A DNA stretch of 64,000 nucleotides from Isochrysis galbana (lineage: Eukaryota; Haptophyta; Isochrysidales; Isochrysidaceae), in contig CM030932.1 in assembly GCA_018136815.1 (NCBI GenBank), forward strand, positions 10,038,138-10,102,137. Reading direction: 5' to 3'. Positions 1 to 9,730 of the stretch are shown here, in pieces. The position numbers were made by a program, and so were the translations under genes. How positions within the stretch are numbered: the first letter of the stretch is position 1; each line of letters opens with the position of its first letter. The notes beneath the pieces were generated by a model. It was not told the DNA's origin and made no database searches. It saw only the letters and a list, made by a program, of their open reading frames with translations.

Positions 1-1125
1 CACCCACTCACCATGCTCAAAGTGGACGGCCGGCGAAGCCTCAGGAAGGGTGACCTCGGGAAGGGGCAGCTCGGCCAAAGCCTCGTGCGCAAGGCTCGTT
101 GTTAGGTGCAAGGTTTGTTCGAGCCGCTCCGCGATCCTCTCCACGTACTTGTCGTAGAGCTCAGCCACTTTCTCCACATCGCCCCTTCCCGTGAATGTCT
201 TCTTCTGGACCTCACTAGAGAAGCTTTCCCTAGAGAAGCTCTCACGCACGCCGGCACAAGGCTCGGTGACCGAACCGTCGGCGTGGAGCTCGAGGACCTT
301 TGGAGGCAGCATGGATATCGCCTGCCTCACCTTGTCGTTCAGTCGGACCACGAGTTCCGTGCTCACAGTACTCTCGAAGAAGCACCACCCACGCTGCTCA
401 TAGGGCCGGTCGTTGTATTCGCGAACCGCCGTCGTCACGGGGATGAAAGCACTGCGCAGAACCGTCGTGCCGACGGCAGAGGCGTAGAGGTCGCCCATCA
501 TGTTGAGTGCACGTTTGAACTTCTTCTGCTCCGCCTCAGAGCGCTCCGCTTGCGGCAGCGAGGCGAAGTCCCAAAAGACGCCTTCAATGTGCGAACAAAG
601 CGGGCTGGCAAGCGCGGCGCGCAGCGCCTTGAGCCGCTTCGCCTCGGGGTCAGGGAGCGATCGCGTGAGCCAGCCATACGAGAGAACACCGAGCTTGCGT
701 CCTTGCTTCCGAACTAGCTCGACCGCATCCGTGGAGGAGAGGAAGGGGCCCTCTCCCGCCTTGGCCTCCAGGTCTTGCCGCTTTTGCAGGACATAGTTAT
801 CGGCCTGCCGCCTGATCCACTGGGCCGAGAGAATACGGATGTCTTCCTTCTCGAGGGCGTCGATGAGAACGTCGTCGAATTCGGAGAGGATGTGCAGAAT
901 CTTGTCGTCGCCTCCTGCAGCGATCCCACCTGGAGTCGCAGGAGCCAGGCTGGTGTGCGATTGGTTGTGGTGCGCCGAACGCTTCTGAGTCGCCGCTGGA
1001 GCCAGGCTTGCGTGCGATCCGCTGAGGTGGGCCGAGTGGTCTGGCGGATCGTCAGAACAGACTGAGTCAGATGCTGCCTTGGCCGTCTTGGAGGCGCAGC
1101 CGCCGCCGCCACGCAGGCGGAGCAT
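1..1125 (-). CDS. Conserved algal protein of unknown function, 3' end cut by window edge
   Basis: Minus-strand reading from the ATG at 1125 stays open for 375 codons to the window edge, so the C-terminus is missing. The predicted N-terminus begins MLRLRGGGG, followed by a Ser/Ala-rich linker containing two copies of HASLAPA/HTSLAPA. From about residue 75 it becomes a well-formed domain: a segment ending LGVLSYGWLTRSLPDPE, then GVFWDFASLPQ, then FKRALNMMGDLYA, then YEQRGWCFFES. Blocks of this type (SYGWL, FWDxASLPQ, RGWCxFE) recur in a family of uncharacterised proteins known to me from haptophytes, dinoflagellates and other protists. I know of no assigned biochemical role. The plus-strand frames here are antisense shadows. 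The frame is also open upstream of 1125 into GA-rich sequence, so a further 5' exon cannot be excluded. Confidence 0.75.
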   Translation of the reverse strand, partial: MLRLRGGGGCASKTAKAASDSVCSDDPPDHSAHLSGSHASLAPAATQKRSAHHNQSHTSLAPATPGGIAAGGDDKILHILSEFDDVLIDALEKEDIRILSAQWIRRQADNYVLQKRQDLEAKAGEGPFLSSTDAVELVRKQGRKLGVLSYGWLTRSLPDPEAKRLKALRAALASPLCSHIEGVFWDFASLPQAERSEAEQKKFKRALNMMGDLYASAVGTTVLRSAFIPVTTAVREYNDRPYEQRGWCFFESTVSTELVVRLNDKVRQAISMLPPKVLELHADGSVTEPCAGVRESFSRESFSSEVQKKTFTGRGDVEKVAELYDKYVERIAERLEQTLHLTTSLAHEALAELPLPEVTLPEASPAVHFEHGEWV

Positions 1126-1336
1126 AGGGAAGCGGCCGAGACGGAAGCCAGCGGGAGAGGGAGGCGGAGGGCTACGAGAGGGCGTGGCAGAGGGGGCGGG
1201 GGGGGGCGAGGTGGGGGGCGTGAGGCGGTTAGGTGCGAGCGGGCTGGGGGCGTCGCAGGGCAGGACGGGGGGGGGGAGGGAAGGGGCGGAGGAGCGAGGG
1301 GAAGGGGGGCGGCGCACCTGGCGGAGGCGGTCGGTC

Positions 1337-1600
1337 CCATTCCTCTCTCTCCCTCTCTCTTCTTCTCTCTCTTCAAGATTTTCACCCACAAGTACTAGTT
1401 CCCTCTCTCTCTCCCCCTCTCTCGCTCATTTCTCACAAAAAGCACCTCTCTCTCTCTCCCTCTCTCTCTCTTACAGACACACGCGTAGAGTATAGAGTTC
1501 CCTCTTCCTCTCCCACTCTCTCCCTCTCTAAGACTAAGACACACCCACAAGTACTTCTCTCTCTCTCCCACCCCCCTCTCGCTCTCTTCTCACGAAGCGC
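1337..1600. repeat. Pyrimidine-rich (CT)n tract upstream of the minus-strand gene
   Basis: The plus strand is almost purely C/T with repeated CTCTCTCC and two copies of CCCACAAGTACT (about 1385 and 1545). Comparable tracts lie 5' of the two other flank genes (near 55.0-55.8 and 60.8-61.4 kb). They may mark promoter or 5'-UTR regions of this genome, or simply be microsatellites. Confidence 0.7.
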
Positions 1601-2980
1601 CCCTCCCCCCCTCGCTCTCATCCCCTTCACTCGCCGGGAGACCGTGAGACACGCCCTTTTGCGCGGCCAGATTTTATTTAAGAAACGCCCTTTTCTTCAA
1701 ATTTTAGTTCAATTTTCGACTGTCGGCAAGGGGGATGAGAGAAGAGAAGCCGAAAGAGAGAAGAGACGGGAAGGCGTAACGGCCAGCGCATCCATTGAAA
1801 CGAAAAGGAAAGGGGTTTTCTTATGGAAGAGCCTCAGGCGCTGCGTGGAGGGGAAGCTTCCTGTTCCGTCGCAGAGCGTCGGCCGCGTCTCGGAGGCGGT
1901 CCCACACCTCAGGCGATGCCCTCGAGCTCCGCGCCGGGGGGGGGGCAGTGGGGGGGAATCCTTCTCCGCGCAGGGGGAAAAGGGGGCGGGGGGGGGAGCT
2001 CCGTCTCCGCCGCCACTCTCTCCTCGCTCGATCTCCAACCGCTGAAGATTCGACCTCCGCCTCACAGAACCGGCCGCTCTCTCACGGACCTTCTTGTGTC
2101 GTCGCAGAGCCTCGCCTGCTTCTTCTTCCTTCTTCCCACACCTCAGCACCTGAGGCTATGTCCACGAGTCGATCAGCGCCCGAAAACGAAGGAACGAGGG
2201 GGGGGGGGGGAATAGGGGGCCTAGGGCGATGGCGGATGGAGTCTAGGATGAAGTTAGCTACTTTGTGAATGGTTAAGGTGGCCCCGCCACCGATGGGGGG
2301 GGGTCGCGCGCGCGGCGGCTGCCTGGCTCCTCCAGCTGTCACGGGGTCTGGCTGCTGTGCCAGGCGCTCGGATGCGCTGTGCATCTGGTGGAGGGGCCAG
2401 CTGGTATGGGGCCTTTGCCGGAGCCCGCGCACAGTCCACCCTTGTACCGCCACATCGAGCTAGGGTGGGGGCGGGGAAGCGCGCTGCAGATGGGCTGCGT
2501 GAGGCGCTCGGCAGGGTATGGGGTTGAATGGGGCGCGGCGAGAGAGGGAAGGCCCGTCAGACTGTGCGAGACAGGTAATGAGGCGCCACTTTCACCCTGG
2601 GAGCGACCGCCTGAACGACCCGCAAAGGCCCGTTTGTGCATCCACGTATTTGGTGTTGACGTCTGCACTTCCGGACCTCGCCTTGCCTGTCACAGACTGA
2701 TGGTTGATGGCGGCAAGTATGTGCGTCGTTCGGCTGCTAGAAGGCGTATCAGATGTATGGGTGGCCAGCCCAGGGCGCCTCGCAGCCATGGTGGCGCCCA
2801 TTGCACCGCGTGAGACCGGAACGGTGCGGGTGGTTTGACGTGCATCCGCTAGTGTGGGAGTGGCCATCAGAAAAACCAAAGTGTGCGTTGTGAGCGTCGC
2901 ATTTTGCAAATGTTGAGGTGTGGGAGCCTCAGTTGCCACATGTGATAGGGGCAGGTGCAACAACTAGACCTTAATTGATC
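1601..2980. other. Intergenic flank, no supportable gene
   Basis: GC-rich with long G runs. A phrase made of GTCGCAGAGC, about 40 bases, then CCCACACCTCAG occurs twice (about 1870-1915 and 2100-2145). Several open frames exist on both strands, but all have biased composition with no recognisable domain. Confidence 0.5.
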
Positions 2981-3938
2981 GACTGTTTCACGCTGTACAA
3001 ATCTATCTGAGCATTAGTACCACTACTCTCACTAGCCCGGTACTAACACGACAGCCCTCAGCGCACCTGCCCGTACACCTTGGCGCGTGCTGTTGTCACA
3101 AATACATACTCCTATGCACCCTTCCACATCTCCCCCCTCGCAGGCCCCCGGCTCCCATTCTAACTCCCCACAAGTTAAAATGAGGGAAAACCCATTGAGG
3201 CGGTCCGGTCGACGCCGGCCGACTCTCCGGGAAAAAGCACCGGGGGGGGGGGAGGAACCTCTCGTCAAAAAAGGAGAACGGCCCTTACAGCTCGCGCCGC
3301 GAGCGGTCCTCGAAGAAATAAATGACTGCGCCCCCCGATATCTGCCACAGGGACGTCTTGAGCCACTCCCTTCTTCTCGCCTCTCCTGTCGCCAGCCGCC
3401 CCCCTTCGCCCGTTTGCTAACGCAAACGGGGCTCGTTTCTCACCACACTCCATCGGGGGGGGTGTGCAAATCTCCCCCTCTCCCTCGTTCCATTCTCTTC
3501 CACCCCGGTCCCTGCGGCGCGTCGCCATGCGGCGCGCCATGGCCTGCTCTCAGAGGTCCTTCAGGGGCGCCCAGAGGGCCAGCAGGGGCAGCTCAGGGGG
3601 CAGTGGAGGCTGGGGCTCAGCCCCTGGCCCCCCCTGCCTCTCCCTCGCTCGCCTCGCTGGCCTTGGGTGCCGCCCTGAGGCCCCTGTCTGCCTGGCGACC
3701 AGGGATGGGGGGGGGAGTCAGTACGAGAGCAGGCCCATGCGGGCCTGGGAGTGCGGCTCGCGGCCCGCGCCCACTAGGGGTCTGGGCTGATTTGATGAGT
3801 GCCCTGCCCCTGCCAGAGGGCAGGGGCTGGGGTTGAATGTACGGGCCCACCCCGGGGGGTGTCCGCGATGGAAAGAGGGGGGCGCGAGGCCCCCATTGAC
3901 CCCCACTTATAAAAGTAGGTTGACTGTTTCACGCTGTA
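2981..3938. repeat. About 960-bp segment bounded by 17-bp direct repeats
   Basis: GACTGTTTCACGCTGTA occurs at 2981-2997 and again at 3922-3938 in the same orientation, enclosing GC-rich DNA with no convincing gene. This could be an LTR-like or duplicated end of a short transposable element, or one unit of a larger repeat. No coding capacity for transposition is visible. Confidence 0.4.
3007..3070 (+). repeat. 64-bp dispersed repeat, left-flank copy
   Basis: A block starting CTGAGCRTTAGTACCACTAC and ending CGCACCTGC occurs here and at 58637-58700 in the same orientation, with about five mismatches over 64 bp. It has an internal inverted repeat (AGTAC near the start, GTACT in the middle). It is absent from the island between the two copies, as far as I could see, so it belongs to the flanking genome. 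Confidence 0.7.
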
Positions 3939-3939
3939 G

Positions 3940-4430
3940 GAGTGTGAAGCTGGCGTGGCGCGTTCCTCGTGTAAATAATATTTCTTTACTTTTGGTCATG
4001 TTCAGTAGGTCCCAAGATATCTCGTGGGGGGTCTCTCCGCGCTCCGCGAGGGAAAGGACGCGATCTCGCTCCGAGATCGGCCTCGCGCCCTCCCACGCTG
4101 CCCCGCCGTGCCCTCGGTCCCTCGCCCCCCCCGCGGCAGGTTCTTTCCCTCGGCGTGCCGTCCGTCGCCTCCGGCCGTTATATTAATCCCCCCCCCCCGC
4201 GCGCGAGGTTCTCTTCTCCCCCGCGCGCGGTTCGTTTCCTCCGGCCGTCGTTGTTCCCCCCCTCGCTTTGATTCCTCTCGCGGTTCCTTCGATGATTGCC
4301 TCCATCTCGTCCGTTCTTCTTCGCGATCCTCGCGGAGGGGGCACCGACGTTTAATGTTAGTTTCGTCGCGGTTTCGATGAAAGAAAGGAAGAACGAATAG
4401 CACGCGCCTCGCGTCTCGAGGCGAGAAGCG
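3940..4430. other. Intergenic flank, no supportable gene
   Basis: GC-rich sequence with CG-rich runs, for example at 4040-4320. Open frames on both strands are Arg-rich and unconvincing. Composition becomes A/T-richer from about 4350. Confidence 0.4.
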
Positions 4431-4612
4431 CTCAATCACCATCACCCACCGCATGGAAAAGCGTTCAATCACCATCAGCCTACACGTGGAACGCGCTCAA
4501 TCACCATCACCCCCACCGCATGGAAAAAGCGTTCAATCACCATCAGCCTACACGTGGAACGCGCTCAATCACCATCACCTCCCCCCCCCCACCGCATGGA
4601 AAAGCGTTCAAT
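4431..4612 (+). repeat. Tandem repeat of about 80 bp, 2.5 units, at the left island border
   Basis: Units contain GCGTTCAATCACCATCAGCC, then ACACGTGGAACGCGCTCAATC, then CCACCGCATGGAAAA. Two full copies and a partial copy are present. The last unit ends in AAAAGCGTTCAAT (4599-4612), which recurs inverted at the right border near 53128-53141. Confidence 0.75.
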
Positions 4613-4929
4613 CGCGGAAGATCGTGGGGATTATGAGGGTAGCGCTATCCAACCCACTCGTTTGGCAAGAGGGTATGCTGGCGATGTCAGCCTGAACGAA
4701 GGGGTCCGATTTACCTGACTTTTTGTGACGTTTAGAGATCTCCCGAAATAATCTTGTTCCAGTCTTCATCACTGATACTTGAGTGATCGTCAGTCTTCCG
4801 CGTAGACGGTGTAGGCTGCCTTTTATGCCTTTTATTTATGAGTATTGTTGTCGTGGAATTGCGTTCAGTTCAGCACCAGCCGATTCCACTACAAAAAAAA
4901 TGTCATCATCTTATTAAAAAAAAAGGTTC

Positions 4930-5553
4930 ATGACGTATTACACGAAGCTTCCGTGGCTCGCTTTAGGTCCACTGGCGATTGGTCAGACGTCGGTGGATGA
5001 CGTTGGAGTCTGTACGGGAAGCAATGTGAAGCTCATCAATGGCAAGTGTATCGCGCAGTGCACAACCGATTGTGATGGTGATTCAAGTGGGTTGGATCTG
5101 CTTTTACAGAATATGGGCACCTGTGTGGGTAGCGACGTCAAGCTGGTGGAGGGTCAATGTACTTCAAGTGCCATTATGGGGGTATGTACAGCGGCCGACG
5201 TCAAGTTGGTGGATGGTATCTGTCAATCGAATCATCTCGTCTCGGGCCTTCCCAAGAATGGTGGTATTGCGGTCGTGAAGCCAACGTCGTCCTCGACCAC
5301 CTTGACGCACTTCTTCGCCGCCGGTTCGTACTACAACATGACAAACTATGATTTGAACGACGCGATCACCGAGGTGCATGTTGCAGAGAACTGCACCGCT
5401 ACCGTGTACGCGGCCATCGATAAACGCACCTCCGATGGGTCCAAGTTTGCAACACTCCATGGAGATGCCAAGTACGTCGGAGGGGAGGAGTACGGGGAAG
5501 GGAAGTTCAAGTCGAATGATATTTCATCCATTGAGGTGACGTGCACAATGTGA
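4930..5553 (+). CDS. Small Cys-repeat protein with beta-gamma-crystallin-like C-terminal domain
   Basis: A 207-residue protein. Residues about 25-105 hold three copies of a short Cys-bounded motif: CTGSNVKLINGKC, CVGSDVKLVEGQC and CTAADVKLVDGIC. The C-terminal 75 residues run from GSYYNMTNY to the end, with regular beta pattern and the signature NDISSIEV. That matches the (N/D)(N/D)XX(S/T)S calcium-binding motif of microbial beta-gamma-crystallins, but only one such motif is clear. There is no obvious signal peptide. The start follows an AT-rich leader; an upstream ATG at 4899 hits a stop after five codons. A dispersed AACGTT-type repeat begins 30 bp after the stop. A structural or Ca-binding role is inference. 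Confidence 0.65.
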   Translation: MTYYTKLPWLALGPLAIGQTSVDDVGVCTGSNVKLINGKCIAQCTTDCDGDSSGLDLLLQNMGTCVGSDVKLVEGQCTSSAIMGVCTAADVKLVDGICQSNHLVSGLPKNGGIAVVKPTSSSTTLTHFFAAGSYYNMTNYDLNDAITEVHVAENCTATVYAAIDKRTSDGSKFATLHGDAKYVGGEEYGEGKFKSNDISSIEVTCTM

Positions 5554-5582
5554 TCGGTCACGTTTGGTGAATGGTCACGTTG

Positions 5583-5630
5583 TAACGTTATGTACTAAAA
5601 CGCTACGCGGACACAAGCACACTTTCCTCC
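5583..5630 (+). repeat. Dispersed module A (AACGTTATGTAC...), copy 1
   Basis: AACGTTATGTACT followed by AAACGCTACGCGGACACAA and a CACTTTCCTCC tail. The same order of sub-blocks recurs at 20633-20693, 23406-23446(-), 23699-23812(-), 51201-51261(-) and 52851-52891, with diverged copies at 8641-8663(-) and about 31693-31745(-). Here it sits 30 bp 3' of the crystallin-like gene, in the same orientation. Confidence 0.7.
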
Positions 5631-5667
5631 AACCACCCCGGCAGTGTCGAAATGCACGGGGTGTCAG

Positions 5668-5728
5668 TGGCTCGCTTTAGGTCCACTGGCGATTGGTCAG
5701 ACGTCGGTGGATGACGTTGGAGTCTGTA
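5668..5728 (+). pseudogene. 61-bp duplicated 5' fragment of the crystallin-like gene
   Basis: Positions 5668-5728 match 4954-5014 essentially base for base, repeating codons for WLALGPLAIGQTSVDDVGVC. After that the reading frame runs into unrelated G-rich DNA. It has no proper start codon and is best read as a partial duplication left by rearrangement. Confidence 0.75.
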
Positions 5729-5729
5729 G

Positions 5730-6372
5730 TCCCGCTCCTGTATACAGGATAAGTCGAGACAGAGTCGGTCGCCCACTCGGAGACACAGGAGGAAGGGGGG
5801 GAAAGATCACCGGGGGGGGGGGGGCGCGGGCCACCGGACCATATCTAAGCCCTTCACCCCTAGATCCCCCTTGTAGTGTACGGGGGGAGCCGCCTGATGG
5901 CGGGGGGAGAAGGGCCGGGGGAGTGGGAGTGTAGAAAAGATGCTACGTACTACGTGTAGTAGGTAGTGGTTCCATTCGCCGCGAGTGCGGTAAGAATATT
6001 AAAAGGTTTTTTGTGCCTTGCGATTTCTTCTCGCTAAAAAGCCACACATAATAGCTCCGCAATGAGGCCAAAATGGCGGTGTCCTCGGTAGCTATATTAT
6101 CTTCCTCCAGACTCCAAAGTCCAAGTCCAGAGTTGGTTGTGGGTCATCCCACCTAACTCCTAACTCCGGCAAACATCGCCGGGATGTCTCCGTTGGCGTG
6201 TCTAGGTGCGTAGGTGCGTACGATTTCTGGGTGCTGTTCTTTGAAGAGTTGGAGGCCGAAAAGGCCCCCAGGATTGATTGTTGTGTGAAGTGCCCGCCCA
6301 CGAGGGGTGCACTGGTGGTAGGAGTTGCCTCCATGGGGGTGGCAGCAGTGCTGCGTTGCCCCGTCCATCCAA
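5730..6372. other. Intergenic; G-rich then AT-rich leader of the MYB gene
   Basis: Poly-G and purine-rich DNA at about 5790-5930 is followed by more balanced sequence with no recognisable gene. Minus-strand open frames over 6092-6877 are shadows of the MYB exons. Confidence 0.4.
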
Positions 6373-7295
6373 ATGTCAAACACTCAAGGTGCGTATCGCA
6401 GGCCATGGACCGCTGAGGAGGACCAGCTCTTGAAAAAGCTTGTTGAAACCTACGGGACAGCCTCATGGAAATTGCTTGGATCCAACTTTCCCGGTCGGAA
6501 TGGTAAACAATGCAGGGAGAGGTGTGCGCTGCTGCATCCTTTTCCCGTCCCCCCCCCCCCTTCCGCCTTCCCCCCTTCGCCCTCGCCTTCCCTTGCCTTT
6601 CCTGATGCATTCCTCTTACCCAACTGCGGCCAATAGATGGCACAATCATCTGGATGTTGACATCCGCAAAGATCCTTGGACTAAGGAAGAGGAACTGCAG
6701 ATTATTCAGCTCCATGAACGCTTTGGCAACCGCTGGGCTGAGATTGCCAAGCACATGAATGGTCGTACAGACAATGCCATCAAGAATCACTGGAATGCAA
6801 CCCTTCGGCGCGGTGAAAACATTGCACACTTGCGAACTCCGTCCGTTGGTGAGTCGCTGTCTTTGTTTCCCCCCCATTATCCCAGCCTTGTTCGAGTCTC
6901 CAGCTCCTCATCTCTTGCATCTGTGTGTTTTTGTTGGGGTGGTGCCAGGTTTCGACATCATGAAGACTATCACACCCTCTGAGAATTCCAAGATCAACCT
7001 TTTGCTGTCCGACCCCAACGTGCCGATATCACGATTGGTTCAATATCCACCGACAACTCAGAGCGCTGCGGATCACCTGGAGGCTCTCTTGAAGCTCTTA
7101 CGTGCCAGGTCACCAATTGAGATGGCCAATGCGACACAATACTTGTGCACTGTCGTCATCCATTATCACTACAATAGTGGGGAAGCAGCCCCTGTAACTG
7201 TGGAGGAGCCATCGCTTTCAGCGGAGCAATCCCAGCAAGCGCCATCAGCGGGAGCCTCTACGGATGGCGATAACATGGATTGCAGTGCGAACTGA
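6373..7295 (+). CDS. Two-repeat MYB transcription factor, three exons
   Basis: Predicted exons are 6373-6521, 6637-6848 and 6949-7295 (235 residues). The introns of 115 and 100 bp begin GTGTGC and GTGAGT and end in AG after pyrimidine-rich tracts. Splicing restores one continuous DNA-binding region: repeat one (residues about 9-58) with WTAEEDQLLKKLV, WKLLG and GKQCRERWHNHL, and repeat two (about 61-111) with WTKEEELQIIQLH, NRWAEIAK and GRTDNAIKNHWN. The spaced tryptophans and both recognition helices are intact and closely resemble c-MYB R2 and R3. The C-terminal half has no known domain; it is acidic/Ser-rich at the end and may activate transcription. Nuclear location and binding to YAACKG-type sites follow from the family. 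Nearby arrays rich in CAGTTA/CAGTTG are possible targets (inference). Confidence 0.85.
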
Positions 7296-7460
7296 CACCT
7301 AGATTTTGGTTTTGTGCTCGTGTTGTCGCTTCTAGAGTGTGGGTGGTTGTGCCCCCCCGCGTGTTGCGCCTAGGGTTCTCCGTTTTGGGAGGGGTGTCTA
7401 GAATTTTTAGAGTCCCTTCCAGAAAAGAAGACCCCCGCGCGCGCCCGCCTAAACTACTAT

Positions 7461-7625
7461 ATGAGCCTGGGATACATCCAAAGAACATGTGCACCACCGC
7501 CATCTCGAAGAGTGGAGGGACGGCTCCAGACCGTTGAAAGGGTGGTGGGGGAATTGGATTCGCAGATGGCGTTGATCAAACGCATGTTGTCGACGATCTG
7601 CTCTGAACTGAGACGTCGTCAGTGA
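7461..7625 (+). CDS. Possible small helical protein or last exon
   Basis: ATG at 7461 gives 54 residues. After a short Pro-rich start it has a clean amphipathic helix (VERVVGELDSQMALIKRML) and ends SELRRRQ. Its stop overlaps the stop of the convergent membrane-protein gene by 7 bp. It may be the final exon of a spliced gene. No family is recognised. Confidence 0.35.
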   Translation: MSLGYIQRTCAPPPSRRVEGRLQTVERVVGELDSQMALIKRMLSTICSELRRRQ

Positions 7626-8056
7626 CGGTTATGGAGCGGTAGGAGTGCAATGTAGACGATTAGTGCAAGCAATGTGCTCACGAGGAGTGACCCGGTTCTC
7701 GCATCTGTGCATGCATAGACTGTCTGGACATTCAGTGCACACACGTATGCACATGCGAGTGCGATCGAGAAGCCGGCATTGCGCAACGAGATGGATAATG
7801 CACCGGTGCAGTAGAGATGGCTCAGGCTTGCGGTGAGGAGGAGCAGCTTGATCATAATCACGGGTATCATCTCATGAGTCACGCAACGGTGATGGACCGG
7901 AAGGACGATCAAGATGAGGATGGAGAGTAGTAGGGTTGCATTGAGCACCCAATTGGCAGCCTGACGTGCCCATTTGGTGGGTATCGTTGTCACACCAAGT
8001 GCTACCGCGGTTGTCACCATGACCCATGGAGACAGATTCCACCAAACCGACATCAT
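7619..8056 (-). CDS. Small polytopic membrane protein, unknown
   Basis: A 145-residue protein with about five hydrophobic segments, including WVLNATLLLSILILIVLPV, a Leu/Ile-rich segment after MIPVIMIK, AGFSIALACAYVCAL and SLLVSTLLALIVYIALL. Loops are short and there is no enzymatic motif. Sustained hydrophobic periodicity makes it unlikely to be a shadow. No homologue is recognised. It is convergent with the small plus-strand ORF ending at 7625. Confidence 0.5.
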   Translation of the reverse strand: MMSVWWNLSPWVMVTTAVALGVTTIPTKWARQAANWVLNATLLLSILILIVLPVHHRCVTHEMIPVIMIKLLLLTASLSHLYCTGALSISLRNAGFSIALACAYVCALNVQTVYACTDARTGSLLVSTLLALIVYIALLPLHNRH

Positions 8057-8289
8057 CTTTGCGGTTTCCCCTCCTGATCCTGTAGCCGTAAAAAAAAACC
8101 ACTACACGCACGCTGACGTGTACGTACGAACCCCCCCCCCCCCCCGCTGTGTGACGAGACTTGATTTTTTTGGGGGGGCCTGCAGGGTACGCGGTGCGCT
8201 CTGTGTGTGGGGCCATCGATCGCACACTCCCTGCCGGTTGCAATCACAATTCGACGTGTGTGCTTCCAAGTGTCGGAGCTCCTTCCAAA

Positions 8290-8530
8290 TCAGGGAAGGG
8301 GGGGAGGGGGGGAGGAGTTGATCCATCCGAAGAGGTCCCCCCCCCCCTCCGTGAACGTCACTTTTACACCCCCCCACCCCCCCCCCACACACACACACAC
8401 ACCCGCATTTTTCGCCCAATCAGCGTGCCCCATTGCCGATGTCGAGGGTTGTCGAGGGTTTGGGAGAACCCCCCCCCCCCCCCTTCCAAAACCTCGTCTG
8501 TGGAACACACTCTTGTCGATTCAACCGGCA
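8290..8530 (-). repeat. MITE-like dispersed repeat M, deleted copy
   Basis: Read on the minus strand it begins at the CCGGTTGAATC/GTGTGTTCCACAGACGAGG end, passes ACATCGGCAATGGGGC and GATTGGGCGAAAAATGC, then a (GT)n tract, and ends GACCTCTTCGGATGGATCAAC. It is the same as 32606-32955, 42000-42295(-) and 45205-45432, but the roughly 120-bp middle is missing. It is expanded by long G/C homopolymers. Confidence 0.7.
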
Positions 8531-8640
8531 TACCCATCCGATTTACAGGGGTGTGCGATCGGAGCGGCAAGAAACTCGAGCATCGATGGGGACACCCCAA
8601 GAGCGCACCGCGGAAATGCAGAAAACACTACACACGTCTA

Positions 8641-8663
8641 TAGCGTTTTCGTACATGACGTAA
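8641..8663 (-). repeat. Dispersed module A, short copy 3' of the RING gene
   Basis: On the minus strand this reads GTTACGTCATGTACGAAAACG, a diverged form of the A module. It lies about 45 bp beyond the stop of the RING gene and in the same orientation as that gene, as for the crystallin-like gene. Confidence 0.5.
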
Positions 8664-8707
8664 CATATTGACCCCCTCCCCCTTTTCCGAGCATACGACG
8701 ACGACAA

Positions 8708-9730
8708 TCATGAGAAAAAGACTTTCTCCACTTTCGCGACTACACATCGGCAGACAGCACACTTGAAATTGTACGTCCCCCCCGTCTGCACAGCATTCGT
8801 CAATAGCTGGTTCATGCACCCCTCGCAGCCGAACACATGTTTGCAGGGATAGGTGACCATGTTCTTAGGGTTCGAGAAGCAGATGATGCAGTCACTTTCT
8901 TGTCCTCGCTTCTCTTTGATTGTCTTGTGTATGGCGTGAAGCGGTGTAGATCTGATCTTCTTGAAGAATAATAGGTCATTCTCACAGTCTTTGTGTACCA
9001 TACGTTTGGTACCACAGAAGCATTTGGGCGGAGGATGGTCTTTGCGGACTATCTGGCGCGCACATTCCAAGTGGACAGGATGGTTGTTCTTGCAGGTGAC
9101 GACTGCGACTTCGGTGACCATCTTCTTGCAATGGGAGCAGCAGGTTTGGAGGCGTAGCTCAGAGACTTGAGCCTCTGCCTCTTGAACGGACAGTTTCATG
9201 GAGTGGTACTTGACTTCCATGTCCACATGATCTTGAGCTGCTTCTCGTAACAGTGCCAATTCTTCATCCATGGCCTTCACCTTGCGCGTGAGTGCCCTAT
9301 TATCGACTTCCATCGGATGAGACCGCCGCCTGTGATGGACGGGTGGTTCGTATCGCTGTGGTGCTCTGATCTTTCTCTTGCTCCTGGGTGCAATGTCATC
9401 GTCACACAGAATGACAACGTCTCTCGAATCCATACCAACGTGCCCAGGAGCTGCTTCTCCGTCGGAAGGAGGGGAGTCTAGTGCTGGCAGGGAAGCGGGT
9501 GGAGAGGGAGGGAGGGAGTAGGGAACAGGGCTGTGAACGGGTGGAGGACAGATGACAATGTATTGGTTGGAGCCATCGGGTTGTTCGAGGAGACGGAGGT
9601 CTGGGGAAGTGGGTCGAGAGCGGAGAGGAGGAGGATTGTGGAAAGGATGGACCACAATGGATCGTTCGACAGGAGGAATGGCATCAAGATAGGAGAGGAA
9701 TGACGGGACAGAGGATTCCAAAGAGGTCAT
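8708..9730 (-). CDS. RING-finger protein (putative E3 ubiquitin ligase)
   Basis: A 340-residue protein. The N-terminal third is Pro/Ser-rich and probably disordered, with a basic patch (SKRKIRAP). Residues about 140-195 form a predicted coiled coil. Residues 197-240 hold a Cys/His cluster (CSHC, CKNNHPVHLEC, CFC) resembling a first zinc-binding module. The C-terminal 60 residues are a C3HC4 RING: CIIC, CKHVFGCEGC, CAVC. The paired zinc modules suggest a ubiquitin ligase acting with an E2. The first 127 codons lie inside inverted-repeat arm 1 and are duplicated at 44659-45041. The promoter is shared divergently with the acyltransferase-like gene. Confidence 0.75.
   Translation of the reverse strand: MTSLESSVPSFLSYLDAIPPVERSIVVHPFHNPPPLRSRPTSPDLRLLEQPDGSNQYIVICPPPVHSPVPYSLPPSPPASLPALDSPPSDGEAAPGHVGMDSRDVVILCDDDIAPRSKRKIRAPQRYEPPVHHRRRSHPMEVDNRALTRKVKAMDEELALLREAAQDHVDMEVKYHSMKLSVQEAEAQVSELRLQTCCSHCKKMVTEVAVVTCKNNHPVHLECARQIVRKDHPPPKCFCGTKRMVHKDCENDLLFFKKIRSTPLHAIHKTIKEKRGQESDCIICFSNPKNMVTYPCKHVFGCEGCMNQLLTNAVQTGGTYNFKCAVCRCVVAKVEKVFFS

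Noticed and set aside
106-717. 203-codon plus-strand frame
   Set aside because: Antisense to the conserved minus-strand gene, whose FWDFASLPQ and RGWCFFES blocks are far more protein-like.
1233-2045. Plus-strand frame with SLSLSLS stretches
   Set aside because: Translation of a (CT)n microsatellite plus G-rich DNA; no domain.
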